64,000 bases of DNA from Bacilli bacterium (lineage in GTDB: Bacteria > Bacillota_I > Bacilli_A > RF39 > UBA660): positions 18,549-82,548 of the forward strand of contig JAFSFI010000002.1 in assembly GCA_017435255.1 (NCBI GenBank), read 5' to 3'. Positions within the stretch are counted from its first letter, which is position 1; each line of letters opens with the position of its first letter. Positions 1 to 7,517 of the stretch are shown here, piece after piece. The notes beneath the pieces are model-generated. The model was not told where the DNA came from. It made no database searches and saw only the letters and a program-made list of their open reading frames with translations. A program made the position numbers and the translations under genes.

Positions 1-177
1 GTTAATACTGTAGTGCCTAATAATGCACAAATTAATCCTAGTAATGTTACATCAGGTGTTACTAATTCGGCGCAAAGCCATAATTTAAACCAAAATATTA
101 GCCCAACTACTTCGAATGAACAAACACCATCAGTGTTGGTTATTAATAGTACTAATGTGAACAAAGATGTTAAATAG
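1..177 (+). CDS. C-terminal end of an unknown protein (partial)
   Basis: Frame 1 is open from the first base to a TAG at 175-177, giving 58 residues. The stretch is rich in Asn, Ser, Thr and Val, has no Cys and almost no charge, and looks like a disordered tail. The start lies outside the window, so no function can be given. The gene is followed directly by an intrinsic terminator and then by cdaA on the same strand. Confidence 0.6.
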   Translation, partial: VNTVVPNNAQINPSNVTSGVTNSAQSHNLNQNISPTTSNEQTPSVLVINSTNVNKDVK

Positions 178-203
178 AGTATTTACTATTTACATCTTTT
201 TTT
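166..203 (+). terminator. Intrinsic terminator after the partial gene
   Basis: The arm GATGTTAAATAG (166-177) pairs with CTATTTACATC (186-196) with one bulged T, followed by seven T. The 5' arm overlaps the last codons and the stop of the partial gene. Confidence 0.8.
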
Positions 204-247
204 GTATAATATTATAGTACCGAGAAGGTAGTTAAAGGAGCGTTTTT

Positions 248-1078
248 ATGACTATAACTATAGATAGTATTTTATCAATTATTAATAAGACTGTAGATAT
301 TTTAATTGTTTGGTTAATATTTTATTATATACTAAAGAATATAAAGAATAATGTTAAATTAACATTAATTTTTAAGGGAGTAATAATTATTGCTGCTTTA
401 AAGATTGCATCAGACATATTTAATTTTGTTACAATTGGCGTATTGCTTGAATATATAATAATGTGGGGGCCGCTAGCGCTTATAATTATATTTCAACCAG
501 AAATTAGAAATGTACTTGAACAGTTAGGTAGAAGTCAATTGCTAGGAAGACATAAAGTTTTGACTGTTGATGAAAGGGAGAGACTAGTTTATGAAATTGT
601 TCAATCGATGGACTATTTAAGAAAAGCTAGAATTGGTGCTTTGATTGTAATAGAACGTGATATTAGTTTGGGCGATTATATTAATAAATCTAAAAAGATA
701 TATGGGGATTTATCAAGTGAATTGTTAATATCATTATTTTTCCCAAATAACCCACTTCATGATGGAGGAGTTATTATCCAAGGAGATAGAATTAGTTGTG
801 CTGGGGCTGTATTCCCAACAAGTAATAATATAAAGAATAATAAGAGGTTAGGAACTAGACATAGAGCTGCTATTGGTATAACTGAGGAATCTGATTGTAT
901 TTCATTAGTAGTATCAGAAGAAACAGGAAGATTATCTATCGCTGTAAAAGGAGAATTGTTCTACAACTTATCTCTTGATGATGTTAGAATGATGTTAATT
1001 GATGAATTAAGGCCAAAACAAGAATCTGATTTCGAAGATGATATAAATGAGGAAGAGATATATGAAGAAAACAAGTAA
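248..1078 (+). CDS. cdaA: Diadenylate cyclase CdaA (DAC domain)
   Basis: Makes cyclic di-AMP from two ATP at the membrane. The 276 residues begin with about three hydrophobic helices (roughly residues 10-80), then the FQPEIR segment typical of CdaA, then the DAC catalytic domain. The active-site motifs are HDGGVI (usual family form DGA) near residue 175 and TRHRAAIG near residue 204. The start has AAAGGAG ten bases upstream. The next gene, cdaR, overlaps its 3' end, which is the usual CdaA-CdaR arrangement in Firmicutes. In many Firmicutes glmM follows and completes the cluster; here it does not. Confidence 0.95.
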   Translation: MTITIDSILSIINKTVDILIVWLIFYYILKNIKNNVKLTLIFKGVIIIAALKIASDIFNFVTIGVLLEYIIMWGPLALIIIFQPEIRNVLEQLGRSQLLGRHKVLTVDERERLVYEIVQSMDYLRKARIGALIVIERDISLGDYINKSKKIYGDLSSELLISLFFPNNPLHDGGVIIQGDRISCAGAVFPTSNNIKNNKRLGTRHRAAIGITEESDCISLVVSEETGRLSIAVKGELFYNLSLDDVRMMLIDELRPKQESDFEDDINEEEIYEENK

Positions 1079-2420
1079 TAGAAAAAGAAAAACTAAAAAT
1101 ATTTTTGTAAAAATAATAGAATTGTTTGATAAAGTTGTTATTACACCTATTACTAAGTTGATATTACTAATTACAGATTCATTTAAAAATAATGGGCATA
1201 GTTTAGAAAAAATCTTAACTAATAGGCAATCTTTAGTAATAATTTCGCTTGTTTGTGCATTGATTACTTTTTTCACAATAGATAATAAATTTACAACTTT
1301 GGTGGATAATTCGGCTGAGGTTTTATATGGACAAAAAGTAAAGGCTATATACAACGAGGAAGCCTTTGTGGTAGAAGGGTTGCCAGAAACTGTAGATGTA
1401 ACATTAATAGGAAGAAAGTGGGATGTATATCTTGCTAAACAATATCCTGCTGATGAAGTAACTGTTGATTTAACTGGGTTATCTGCGGGGCAACATCGAG
1501 TAACATTAAAGTATAAACAATCAGTATCCTCTGTTGATTATAAGTTAGATACTTCAACTGTAAGTATTATGATATATGAAAAAGTATCTGAGACTCGTGA
1601 ATTATCAACAGATATAATACACAAGGATAAGTTGGATACTCAATTAAATATAGAAAGTGTTACTTTAAATAGGGGAGATGCGATTATAAAAGGAGCTGAA
1701 TATAGGCTTAAAGAAGTTGCTTCAGTTAAAGCGTTGATAGATATTGAAAATATAAGTAATCCTAAAGTTGGAAGCACTACTCTTACAGATATTCCTTTAG
1801 TTGCTTATGACAAGAATGGTAATATCCTTGATATAGAAATAGTCCCTCAAAAAGTAGAGGCGGTTATAAAAATTACATCACCTAGCAAAAAGGTTCCAAT
1901 TAAGGTAATACCAGAAAAAACGCCTGAAGATAAAGCAATCAAATCTTTAGTTCCTAGCGTTAAAGAAGTAACAATATATGGAGATGAAGCGGCTTTAGCA
2001 GAAATTGATTATTTGCCTGTTACTATAGATGCTTCAAATGTTACTAGTGATAAAACTTATACAGTTAATTTAACTAAACCAACTGGAGTTAGAGAAATAA
2101 GTATAAAAACCATAACTGTTGAATTAAAACTAGATGATATTACATCAAAAGAAGTGAAGGATGTACAAATTAAGATTTTAAATTTGGGTGAAGGATATCA
2201 AGTTCAAGCTTCTAGTAAGGAAGATAGAGCTGTATCGGTTATTGTTAAAGGAAGCAAGAGTGTTTTAGATAAATTGGATGAAGATACAATAGAAGCTTAT
2301 GTTGATTTATCTGGATTAAAAGAAGGCGAACACGAAGTAACTGTAACTGTTACAGGTGAAGACAGCAAGCTTACATATACTCCTAGGGTTAAAAAGGTTA
2401 AAGTTAAAATATTTAAATAA
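1062..2420 (+). CDS. cdaR: CdaR / YbbR-domain regulator of CdaA
   Basis: A membrane-anchored extracytoplasmic protein of 452 residues. A basic N-terminus and one transmembrane helix (about residues 55-75) are followed by four YbbR-type beta-rich repeats, seen as repeated blocks such as VDLTGLSAGQH and VDLSGLKEGEH. CdaR binds and modulates CdaA in related bacteria. I chose the ATG at 1062 because GAGGAAGAG sits just upstream; an in-frame ATG at 1047 has no such site. The gene overlaps cdaA by 17 bases, which suggests translational coupling. It ends at a strong terminator that is shared with the next promoter. Confidence 0.9.
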   Translation: MKKTSNRKRKTKNIFVKIIELFDKVVITPITKLILLITDSFKNNGHSLEKILTNRQSLVIISLVCALITFFTIDNKFTTLVDNSAEVLYGQKVKAIYNEEAFVVEGLPETVDVTLIGRKWDVYLAKQYPADEVTVDLTGLSAGQHRVTLKYKQSVSSVDYKLDTSTVSIMIYEKVSETRELSTDIIHKDKLDTQLNIESVTLNRGDAIIKGAEYRLKEVASVKALIDIENISNPKVGSTTLTDIPLVAYDKNGNILDIEIVPQKVEAVIKITSPSKKVPIKVIPEKTPEDKAIKSLVPSVKEVTIYGDEAALAEIDYLPVTIDASNVTSDKTYTVNLTKPTGVREISIKTITVELKLDDITSKEVKDVQIKILNLGEGYQVQASSKEDRAVSVIVKGSKSVLDKLDEDTIEAYVDLSGLKEGEHEVTVTVTGEDSKLTYTPRVKKVKVKIFK

Positions 2421-2429
2421 TTGTAAATA

Positions 2430-2460
2430 AAAGTCGAAATTAATCATTTTGACTTTTTTT
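2430..2460 (+). terminator. Intrinsic terminator after cdaR
   Basis: AAAGTCGAAAT (2430-2440) pairs with ATTTTGACTTT (2446-2456), an 11-bp stem with one G-T pair, followed by a T run to 2460. Confidence 0.85.
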
Positions 2461-2477
2461 CTTATTTGTGTTATAAT
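2449..2477 (+). promoter_or_regulatory. Promoter of the OLE-type RNA
   Basis: TTGACT (2449-2454), a 17-base spacer and TATAAT (2472-2477), with an extended -10 TG. The -35 box lies inside the 3' arm of the cdaR terminator. Predicted transcription start is near 2484, exactly where the long-range P1 pairing of the RNA begins. Confidence 0.8.
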
Positions 2478-2483
2478 GTAACA

Positions 2484-3060
2484 CGAAATGGCGCACTATT
2501 CTAGTCGATACATTTATTATGAAGACGAGGGTAAAATATCGTTAAAGAGCATATCTATGAAACGTCTGGTGTTTGCTTCTTACGCCCAGTTTGGGGTGGA
2601 TGCTGGATTTGAAGTGATTATGGGCGCTCGTAATGGCATACGACAACGACCCATTTTTGCGTGGAGACCTGTATTTGTGAGGATAATCAATGAAAATCTT
2701 TACGAACCGGGATTAAACCTATCTTGTGGCTAAAGCTATGGATAGAGTAGCTTGGCTTGAGTGATAATAGGGGATAGAGACAACTTTTTATTTGGTGTAC
2801 ATCTTATGGAAGGTATTGCTACTTGAAACTATTATTGCAAAAAAGCATAGTAATAGGGGGTATTGTTGAGGAAATCTCCTAGAGTGTAGATTAATATAAG
2901 ATTGCAGTGCGTACTAAGTGGCAATCAAGTCGTAGATAAGGTGACTTACTATTTATTCTTTTAAAAGGGAACTGCTTTTCTGGTAACGGGAAGTAAGAAT
3001 AAGGGAAATCCAACTTGACCTAAAGACGCAAGGTTTATTATGTTAATTGCCATTTCATAT
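2484..3060 (+). ncRNA. ole: OLE-type RNA (ornate large extremophilic RNA)
   Basis: About 575 bases of clearly higher GC than the surroundings with no convincing reading frame, just downstream of a consensus promoter. The 5' end GAAATGGCG (2485-2493) pairs with TGCCATTTC (3048-3056) with one G-T pair, closing the whole RNA as a P1 helix. The gene directly downstream encodes an OapA-like membrane protein, the known OLE RNA partner. Length, position and end-pairing fit OLE RNA. I could not align it to the OLE covariance model, so the class is inferred from context. An open frame at 2488-2733 inside the RNA is not considered a gene. Confidence 0.75.
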
Positions 3061-3075
3061 TTTTTCGAGGAGCAT

Positions 3076-3663
3076 ATGAAAAATAAAAAATATAAAGAAA
3101 GATATTCAAATAAGGCGGGTAAAAAGCCTATAAAAAATAAAAAATTAATTAATTATAAATGGATATTAAAAATAACTATTATTACATTTATTATATCTTT
3201 GGTTTTTTCTTTATTATCTGAAACAATTATTCCAAATGTTAATGTTTTGATAAGTATATTACTTTTATTAATTTTTATTGGACTTGGGATATTATTTGAT
3301 ATAATTGGTGTTAGCATTACTGTTGCCGATCAAAAAACATTTAACTCGATGGCTGCAAAAAATGTTAGGGGAGCAAAACTTGCTGTAAAATTAATTAAAA
3401 ATGCAGAAAAGGTATCAAGTTTTTGTAATGATGTTATAGGGGATATTTGTGGAATTATTTCCGGATCTACTGCTGCATCAATTGCTATTATAATATCTAA
3501 TAAGTTTAATTTTAATTTTTTAGTAGTATCATTAATTATAACTGCATTTGTAGCGTCGACGACAATAGGTGGTAAAGCGATTGGTAAAAGTATTGCAATA
3601 AATAAAAGTAATTCTATTATATTTAAGTTTTCATCGGTATTGTCTGTCTTTTATAGAAAGTAG
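3076..3663 (+). CDS. oapA: OapA-like OLE RNA-associated membrane protein
   Basis: A 195-residue basic membrane protein. A Lys-rich N-terminus (residues 1-28) is followed by hydrophobic helices at about 29-50, 55-82, 130-142 and 147-163. The central signature runs from DIIGV (75-79) through MAAKNVRGAK (92-101) and LIKNAEKVSSFCNDVIGDIC (106-125). As I recall the family, this corresponds to OapA, a relative of the DUF21/CNNM domain, which binds OLE RNA at the membrane. The ATG at 3076 has GAGGAG four bases upstream; an in-frame ATG at 3040 lies inside the RNA's P1 region and lacks a site. The gene is co-transcribed with the RNA and ends in its own terminator. Confidence 0.78.
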   Translation: MKNKKYKERYSNKAGKKPIKNKKLINYKWILKITIITFIISLVFSLLSETIIPNVNVLISILLLLIFIGLGILFDIIGVSITVADQKTFNSMAAKNVRGAKLAVKLIKNAEKVSSFCNDVIGDICGIISGSTAASIAIIISNKFNFNFLVVSLIITAFVASTTIGGKAIGKSIAINKSNSIIFKFSSVLSVFYRK

Positions 3664-3680
3664 TAAGAACACTACTTTTT
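3657..3680 (+). terminator. Intrinsic terminator after oapA
   Basis: AAAGTAGT (3657-3664) pairs with ACTACTTT (3671-3678) and runs into T residues. The stem includes the stop codon of oapA. Confidence 0.8.
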
Positions 3681-3696
3681 CTTTTGTCGAATTTTG

Positions 3697-3725
3697 TTGA
3701 AACATTATGTTAATTTTGCTATAAT
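3697..3725 (+). promoter_or_regulatory. Promoter of the surface-protein operon
   Basis: TTGAAA (3697-3702), a 17-base spacer and TATAAT (3720-3725), about 24 bases before the start codon at 3749. Confidence 0.75.
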
Positions 3726-3748
3726 TTAATAGAATCGGGTGTGATATT

Positions 3749-5176
3749 ATGGAAAAAACAGATATAGAAATTTTGGATTTAGATGACGAGGTTAAAGTAT
3801 CTAAAATTGAAAATAAAGATAATGAAAAAGAAGAAGACAAAGCAAGAAAGAAGACACAAAGAAAAGTTAAAAAGAGACGTTTGAAAAAAGGTGTTTTTCA
3901 AACAATTTTTTGTTTGCTTAGTTTAATATTTATAATTGGTTGCTGCATCTTTTATGGAAATAGGTTGATAAAATATTATAAAATATATAATCCTAAAACT
4001 GAATCAGGTGAATCAGTTAGACTAATTTCTACTACTATAACACAAGAGGTGCCTATAGTATTCGAAGGAGATGGACTGTATAGAGAGAATGGCGTTTATA
4101 TTTATAAAGGTTCTGATGTAAATAATTATATAAAATATTCTAATATGTTATGGAGAATAGTTAGAACTAATGGTGATGGTTCTATTGAAATAATTTTAGA
4201 TGATTATATTAATATTTTAGCATGGGATTTTAAAGGAAATGAATATATAGATTCTGATATTCACAAATATTTAAACGATATTTTTGTTAAACAAATAAAT
4301 ACAGAACTATTGGTTAAGACTAATATATGTACTGATAAAATGCCAACTATAGATAAATATAGTTGCAATAATAAAAATGCTGACTATTTTATAAAACTGT
4401 TACCAGCTAATGATTTTTTGAATAGTGTAATTGATGAAAAAACATATATAGCTGATTCTGAAGAGCTAGTTTGGTTAGGTACAACTGCTAATGATGAAAA
4501 AGCGTGGTTAGCTAACGGAAGTAATATTTCTACTTCTGATGATAATAATACTTATTTTGTTAAACCAGTAGTAACTTTAAGTAATGCTACACAATTAATT
4601 AGTGGTAATGGTAGTGAGGAAGATCCTTATGTTATTGAAAAACAAGATAAAAACATTAGCCTTGGTTCTTATATAACTTTAGGTGAAGATACTTGGGTTG
4701 TTACCAGTAAAGAAGATAATAAAATTAAGTTAGTTTATAGTAGCTTATATAACGATGGTTTATCTACATATCGTTTTGATATAGAAAAATTGGATTTTAA
4801 CCCAGAAAGAGAAAATTCTTTGGCAAAACTTCTTAATACTACTTTTTATGATAACCTACCATACAAAGATATGTTGTTAGAATTTGATGTTTATACTGCT
4901 ATATATAAAGAAAGTTATAAAAACACATATGAAGAAAAGGTAACGGTAAAAGTAGGTATTCCGAGCGTTGTTGATTTGAAATTTAATAATGAATCTAGCG
5001 GATATTATATATCTAATAAATCACCTAGAGAAGATAAGATTTACTATTATAAACAAGACTTAATTAGTTCTAAACCAGGAATATCTAGACCATATAGACC
5101 TGTTATTATGATAGAAGTTCCTAAAGTATTAGATGGTGATGGAAGTTTAGATAATCCATTTAAGGTTGAGGTGTAA
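3749..5176 (+). CDS. Unknown envelope protein with one membrane anchor
   Basis: The 475 residues start with a charged cytoplasmic part (1-48, Glu/Lys rich), then a single transmembrane helix (about 50-70), then a large outside part. The outside part contains two similar units: one begins near residue 118 with YIKYSNMLWRIVR, the other near residue 305 with LGSYITLGEDTWVV. Both end with a GDGS.xxPF/Y block (GNGSEEDPYVI and GDGSLDNPFKV), so the protein seems to have an internal duplication. I do not recognise a catalytic motif. It is the first gene of an operon with the NAGPA-type and CapA-type genes, so a role in cell-surface glycan or envelope biology is likely but not shown. Confidence 0.75.
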   Translation: MEKTDIEILDLDDEVKVSKIENKDNEKEEDKARKKTQRKVKKRRLKKGVFQTIFCLLSLIFIIGCCIFYGNRLIKYYKIYNPKTESGESVRLISTTITQEVPIVFEGDGLYRENGVYIYKGSDVNNYIKYSNMLWRIVRTNGDGSIEIILDDYINILAWDFKGNEYIDSDIHKYLNDIFVKQINTELLVKTNICTDKMPTIDKYSCNNKNADYFIKLLPANDFLNSVIDEKTYIADSEELVWLGTTANDEKAWLANGSNISTSDDNNTYFVKPVVTLSNATQLISGNGSEEDPYVIEKQDKNISLGSYITLGEDTWVVTSKEDNKIKLVYSSLYNDGLSTYRFDIEKLDFNPERENSLAKLLNTTFYDNLPYKDMLLEFDVYTAIYKESYKNTYEEKVTVKVGIPSVVDLKFNNESSGYYISNKSPREDKIYYYKQDLISSKPGISRPYRPVIMIEVPKVLDGDGSLDNPFKVEV

Positions 5177-5178
5177 TT

Positions 5179-6234
5179 ATGAGTAAGAAAGAGAAAAAAG
5201 CTAAAAAAGCTAAAAAACAAAGAAAAATTAGAAAAACAACAATCTTATTTATAGTTTTAGATATTTTAGTAGCGGGATGTTTTCTTTTGTGTTATGGACC
5301 ATACGCTGGATTTAGAAATTTAATTGTAAGTACAGCCATGAGTACTAAGTCGCATCAGTATATTGCTTATACTTTTTGGAGTGATGAGGTTATTCAAGAT
5401 ATATTGGCAAAAGGTGCATATATCCCTATAAATGAGGCTGTTGATCTAGATCAAATTGTTATAGATACTGCTCCTAAGGACACATATGAAAATGAATATG
5501 ATGAAGCAATATTAACAAGGGATCCTGGAAATGAAGATTATAAATATATGAAAGTAAAAGTTGGTAAATATGATGCTCATTTAGTTGCAATATATGATCC
5601 TTCTAAAGTAGAATTGATACATTCGAAAAGTTTTAATACAGGAAAAGGGCAAGAACGTATTAAAGATATGTGTAATCGTATGGGGGGTGCTGTCTGTATT
5701 AATGGAGGTATGTTTATTGACTATGGCTGGGGAAGCGATGTCCCTATGGGTTATTTAATAAAGGACGGAAAGATTATTTGGTCTGACCATAGTGGCCCAG
5801 CTGATTTAATTGGATTTAATAATGATAATAAATTATTACTAGTTAATGCTACGGGAGAAGAAGCTATAAACATGGGAATGCGTGATGCGTTAGAATTTGG
5901 GCCATTCTTAATTGTTAATGGAAAACCGTTAGAGTTTGTGGATGCTACAGTAGGTGGATACAATAGAGCTGCGCGTGTGGCTATAGCTCAAAGGAAAGAT
6001 GGTGTTGTATTGTTCTTAGTAACAGAAGGAACCCATGCTGCTGGACCTAATATGCTAGAAGTAATAGAGACATTACAATTATATGGTGCATATAATGCGG
6101 CTAATTTAGATGGGGGTACTTCTGCACAATTAGCAATCAATGGACAAATTATAAATACGCCAAAAAACATTTATGGTCAAACAGTTACAGGCGGAAGACG
6201 AGTAGTAAGTGGTTTTGGATTGATATTAAAATAG
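5179..6234 (+). CDS. NAGPA-domain (phosphodiester glycosidase family) membrane protein
   Basis: The 351 residues have a Lys-rich N-terminus, one transmembrane helix (about 22-42) and an outside NAGPA domain (formerly DUF2233). Family marks are INGGMFIDY near residue 175, the GYLIKDGKI segment, and NLDGGTSAQLAINGQIINTP near the end. In the family these domains hydrolyse phosphodiester-linked sugars, and bacterial members lie in exopolysaccharide clusters. The gene starts two bases after the preceding stop with GAGGTG as ribosome site and is followed 15 bases later by the CapA-type gene, so all three are probably one transcript. Confidence 0.85.
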   Translation: MSKKEKKAKKAKKQRKIRKTTILFIVLDILVAGCFLLCYGPYAGFRNLIVSTAMSTKSHQYIAYTFWSDEVIQDILAKGAYIPINEAVDLDQIVIDTAPKDTYENEYDEAILTRDPGNEDYKYMKVKVGKYDAHLVAIYDPSKVELIHSKSFNTGKGQERIKDMCNRMGGAVCINGGMFIDYGWGSDVPMGYLIKDGKIIWSDHSGPADLIGFNNDNKLLLVNATGEEAINMGMRDALEFGPFLIVNGKPLEFVDATVGGYNRAARVAIAQRKDGVVLFLVTEGTHAAGPNMLEVIETLQLYGAYNAANLDGGTSAQLAINGQIINTPKNIYGQTVTGGRRVVSGFGLILK

Positions 6235-6249
6235 AGAAGTGGTGATAGA

Positions 6250-7431
6250 GTGGCAAAAAAAAGAAAGAAGATAAAAATCTTATCAGTAATTATGATTGTT
6301 TTGGCAGTTATATCTATTTGTTCTGGGATTAGTTTTACTTTCTTGAGATTATATAAGGAAGAGAAAGCTAGACTTAAAGAAAAGTATGAAATAGGAGAAG
6401 TAAAACCAAAAGAAGAAAGCAATAAAAATTATGAAACTAGTGCTACTTTTATTGCTGTTGGCGATGCTCTTATTCATAGTGCAATATATTATAATGCGCA
6501 CACTAATTATGGATATGACTTTAATCCGATTTTTACTGAAGTAAAAGACGTTATTGGGCAGTACGATTTAAAATATTACAATCAAGAAACTATACTTGGT
6601 GGAACTGCTCTAGGCCTTTCTAGTTATCCTTTATTTAATTCTCCGCAAGAAGTTGGAGACGCCTTTATGAATATGGGATTTAATTTAGTTAGTTTAGCAA
6701 CCAATCATACTCTTGATTATGGTGTAAGGGGGATGAATAGCTCATTAGAATATTGGGGTAAGCAAGAGGGTGTTATTGCTGCCGGTTCTTATGAGTCTGA
6801 AGAGGATAGAACTACTCCACGTATCATGGAAAAAAACGGTATTACTTATACTCTTCTTTCTTACTCAACATTGACTAATGGATTAACTATTCCTAAAGGG
6901 AAAGAGTATCTGTTTAATTTATATAGTGATGAAAAAGTAAAAGCAGATGTTGAAAGAGTAAGGGATAAAGTTGATGTTGTTATGGTTGCAATGCATTGGG
7001 GAGAAGAATATACTCATACCCCTACTTATGAGGAAAAGAAAATCGCACAGTATTTAGCGGATTTAGGTGTTGATATTGTAATTGGTACTCATCCACATGT
7101 TATTCAACCGATAGATTTCATTGGTGATACAATGGTTATATATTCTTTAGGGAACTTTTTATCATCACAGATAGGTGTGGAAAGATTAACTGGATTAATG
7201 GCATCAGTTACAATTAAAAAAACTGTAGTAGATGGTGTTTCAAATATAACACTTGAAGATCCTGCGGCAGAACTTGTATATACAAAAAAACCAAGTTATG
7301 GAAGCGGGTATAAGCTTTATCCATTTTCAAAATTAGATGATTCAATATTTCCTGGATATAAGAATTATTATGAAAAGTATATGAATATCGCTACTAATGG
7401 TTCTAGAGAAATTAGAAGAATAGGTTATTAA
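6250..7431 (+). CDS. CapA family protein (PGA_cap metallophosphatase-like)
   Basis: A membrane-anchored (helix about 10-32) protein of 393 residues with a CapA domain. The motifs are FIAVGDALIH near residue 75, SLATNHTLDYG near residue 153, VVMVAMHWGEEY near residue 244 and IGTHPHVIQPID near residue 280, whose Asp, Asn and His residues line the metallophosphatase-like centre of the family. Members act in poly-gamma-glutamate or related capsule biogenesis, but no other cap genes are nearby, so the substrate is unknown. The start is GTG, with a GGTGAT site upstream. Last gene of the surface operon, followed by a terminator. Confidence 0.85.
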   Translation: MAKKRKKIKILSVIMIVLAVISICSGISFTFLRLYKEEKARLKEKYEIGEVKPKEESNKNYETSATFIAVGDALIHSAIYYNAHTNYGYDFNPIFTEVKDVIGQYDLKYYNQETILGGTALGLSSYPLFNSPQEVGDAFMNMGFNLVSLATNHTLDYGVRGMNSSLEYWGKQEGVIAAGSYESEEDRTTPRIMEKNGITYTLLSYSTLTNGLTIPKGKEYLFNLYSDEKVKADVERVRDKVDVVMVAMHWGEEYTHTPTYEEKKIAQYLADLGVDIVIGTHPHVIQPIDFIGDTMVIYSLGNFLSSQIGVERLTGLMASVTIKKTVVDGVSNITLEDPAAELVYTKKPSYGSGYKLYPFSKLDDSIFPGYKNYYEKYMNIATNGSREIRRIGY

Positions 7432-7433
7432 TT

Positions 7434-7457
7434 ACGAGTACTTGTTACTCGTTTTTA
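7434..7457 (+). terminator. Intrinsic terminator after the CapA-type gene
   Basis: ACGAGTA (7434-7440) pairs with TTACTCGT (7445-7452), followed by a T run. Confidence 0.8.
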
Positions 7458-7517
7458 TATATTTTTTAAAAATTTTATTATATAATATAAGTAGTGATTA
7501 TAGAAAAGAGTGATATT

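Noticed and set aside
2488..2733. 81-codon open frame
   Set aside because: It starts four bases after the predicted RNA start with no ribosome site and lies in the structured OLE-type RNA; composition is unlike the surrounding genes.
3040..3075. Upstream in-frame start for the OapA-like gene
   Set aside because: It falls in the P1 pairing of the RNA and lacks a ribosome site; ATG 3076 has GAGGAG.
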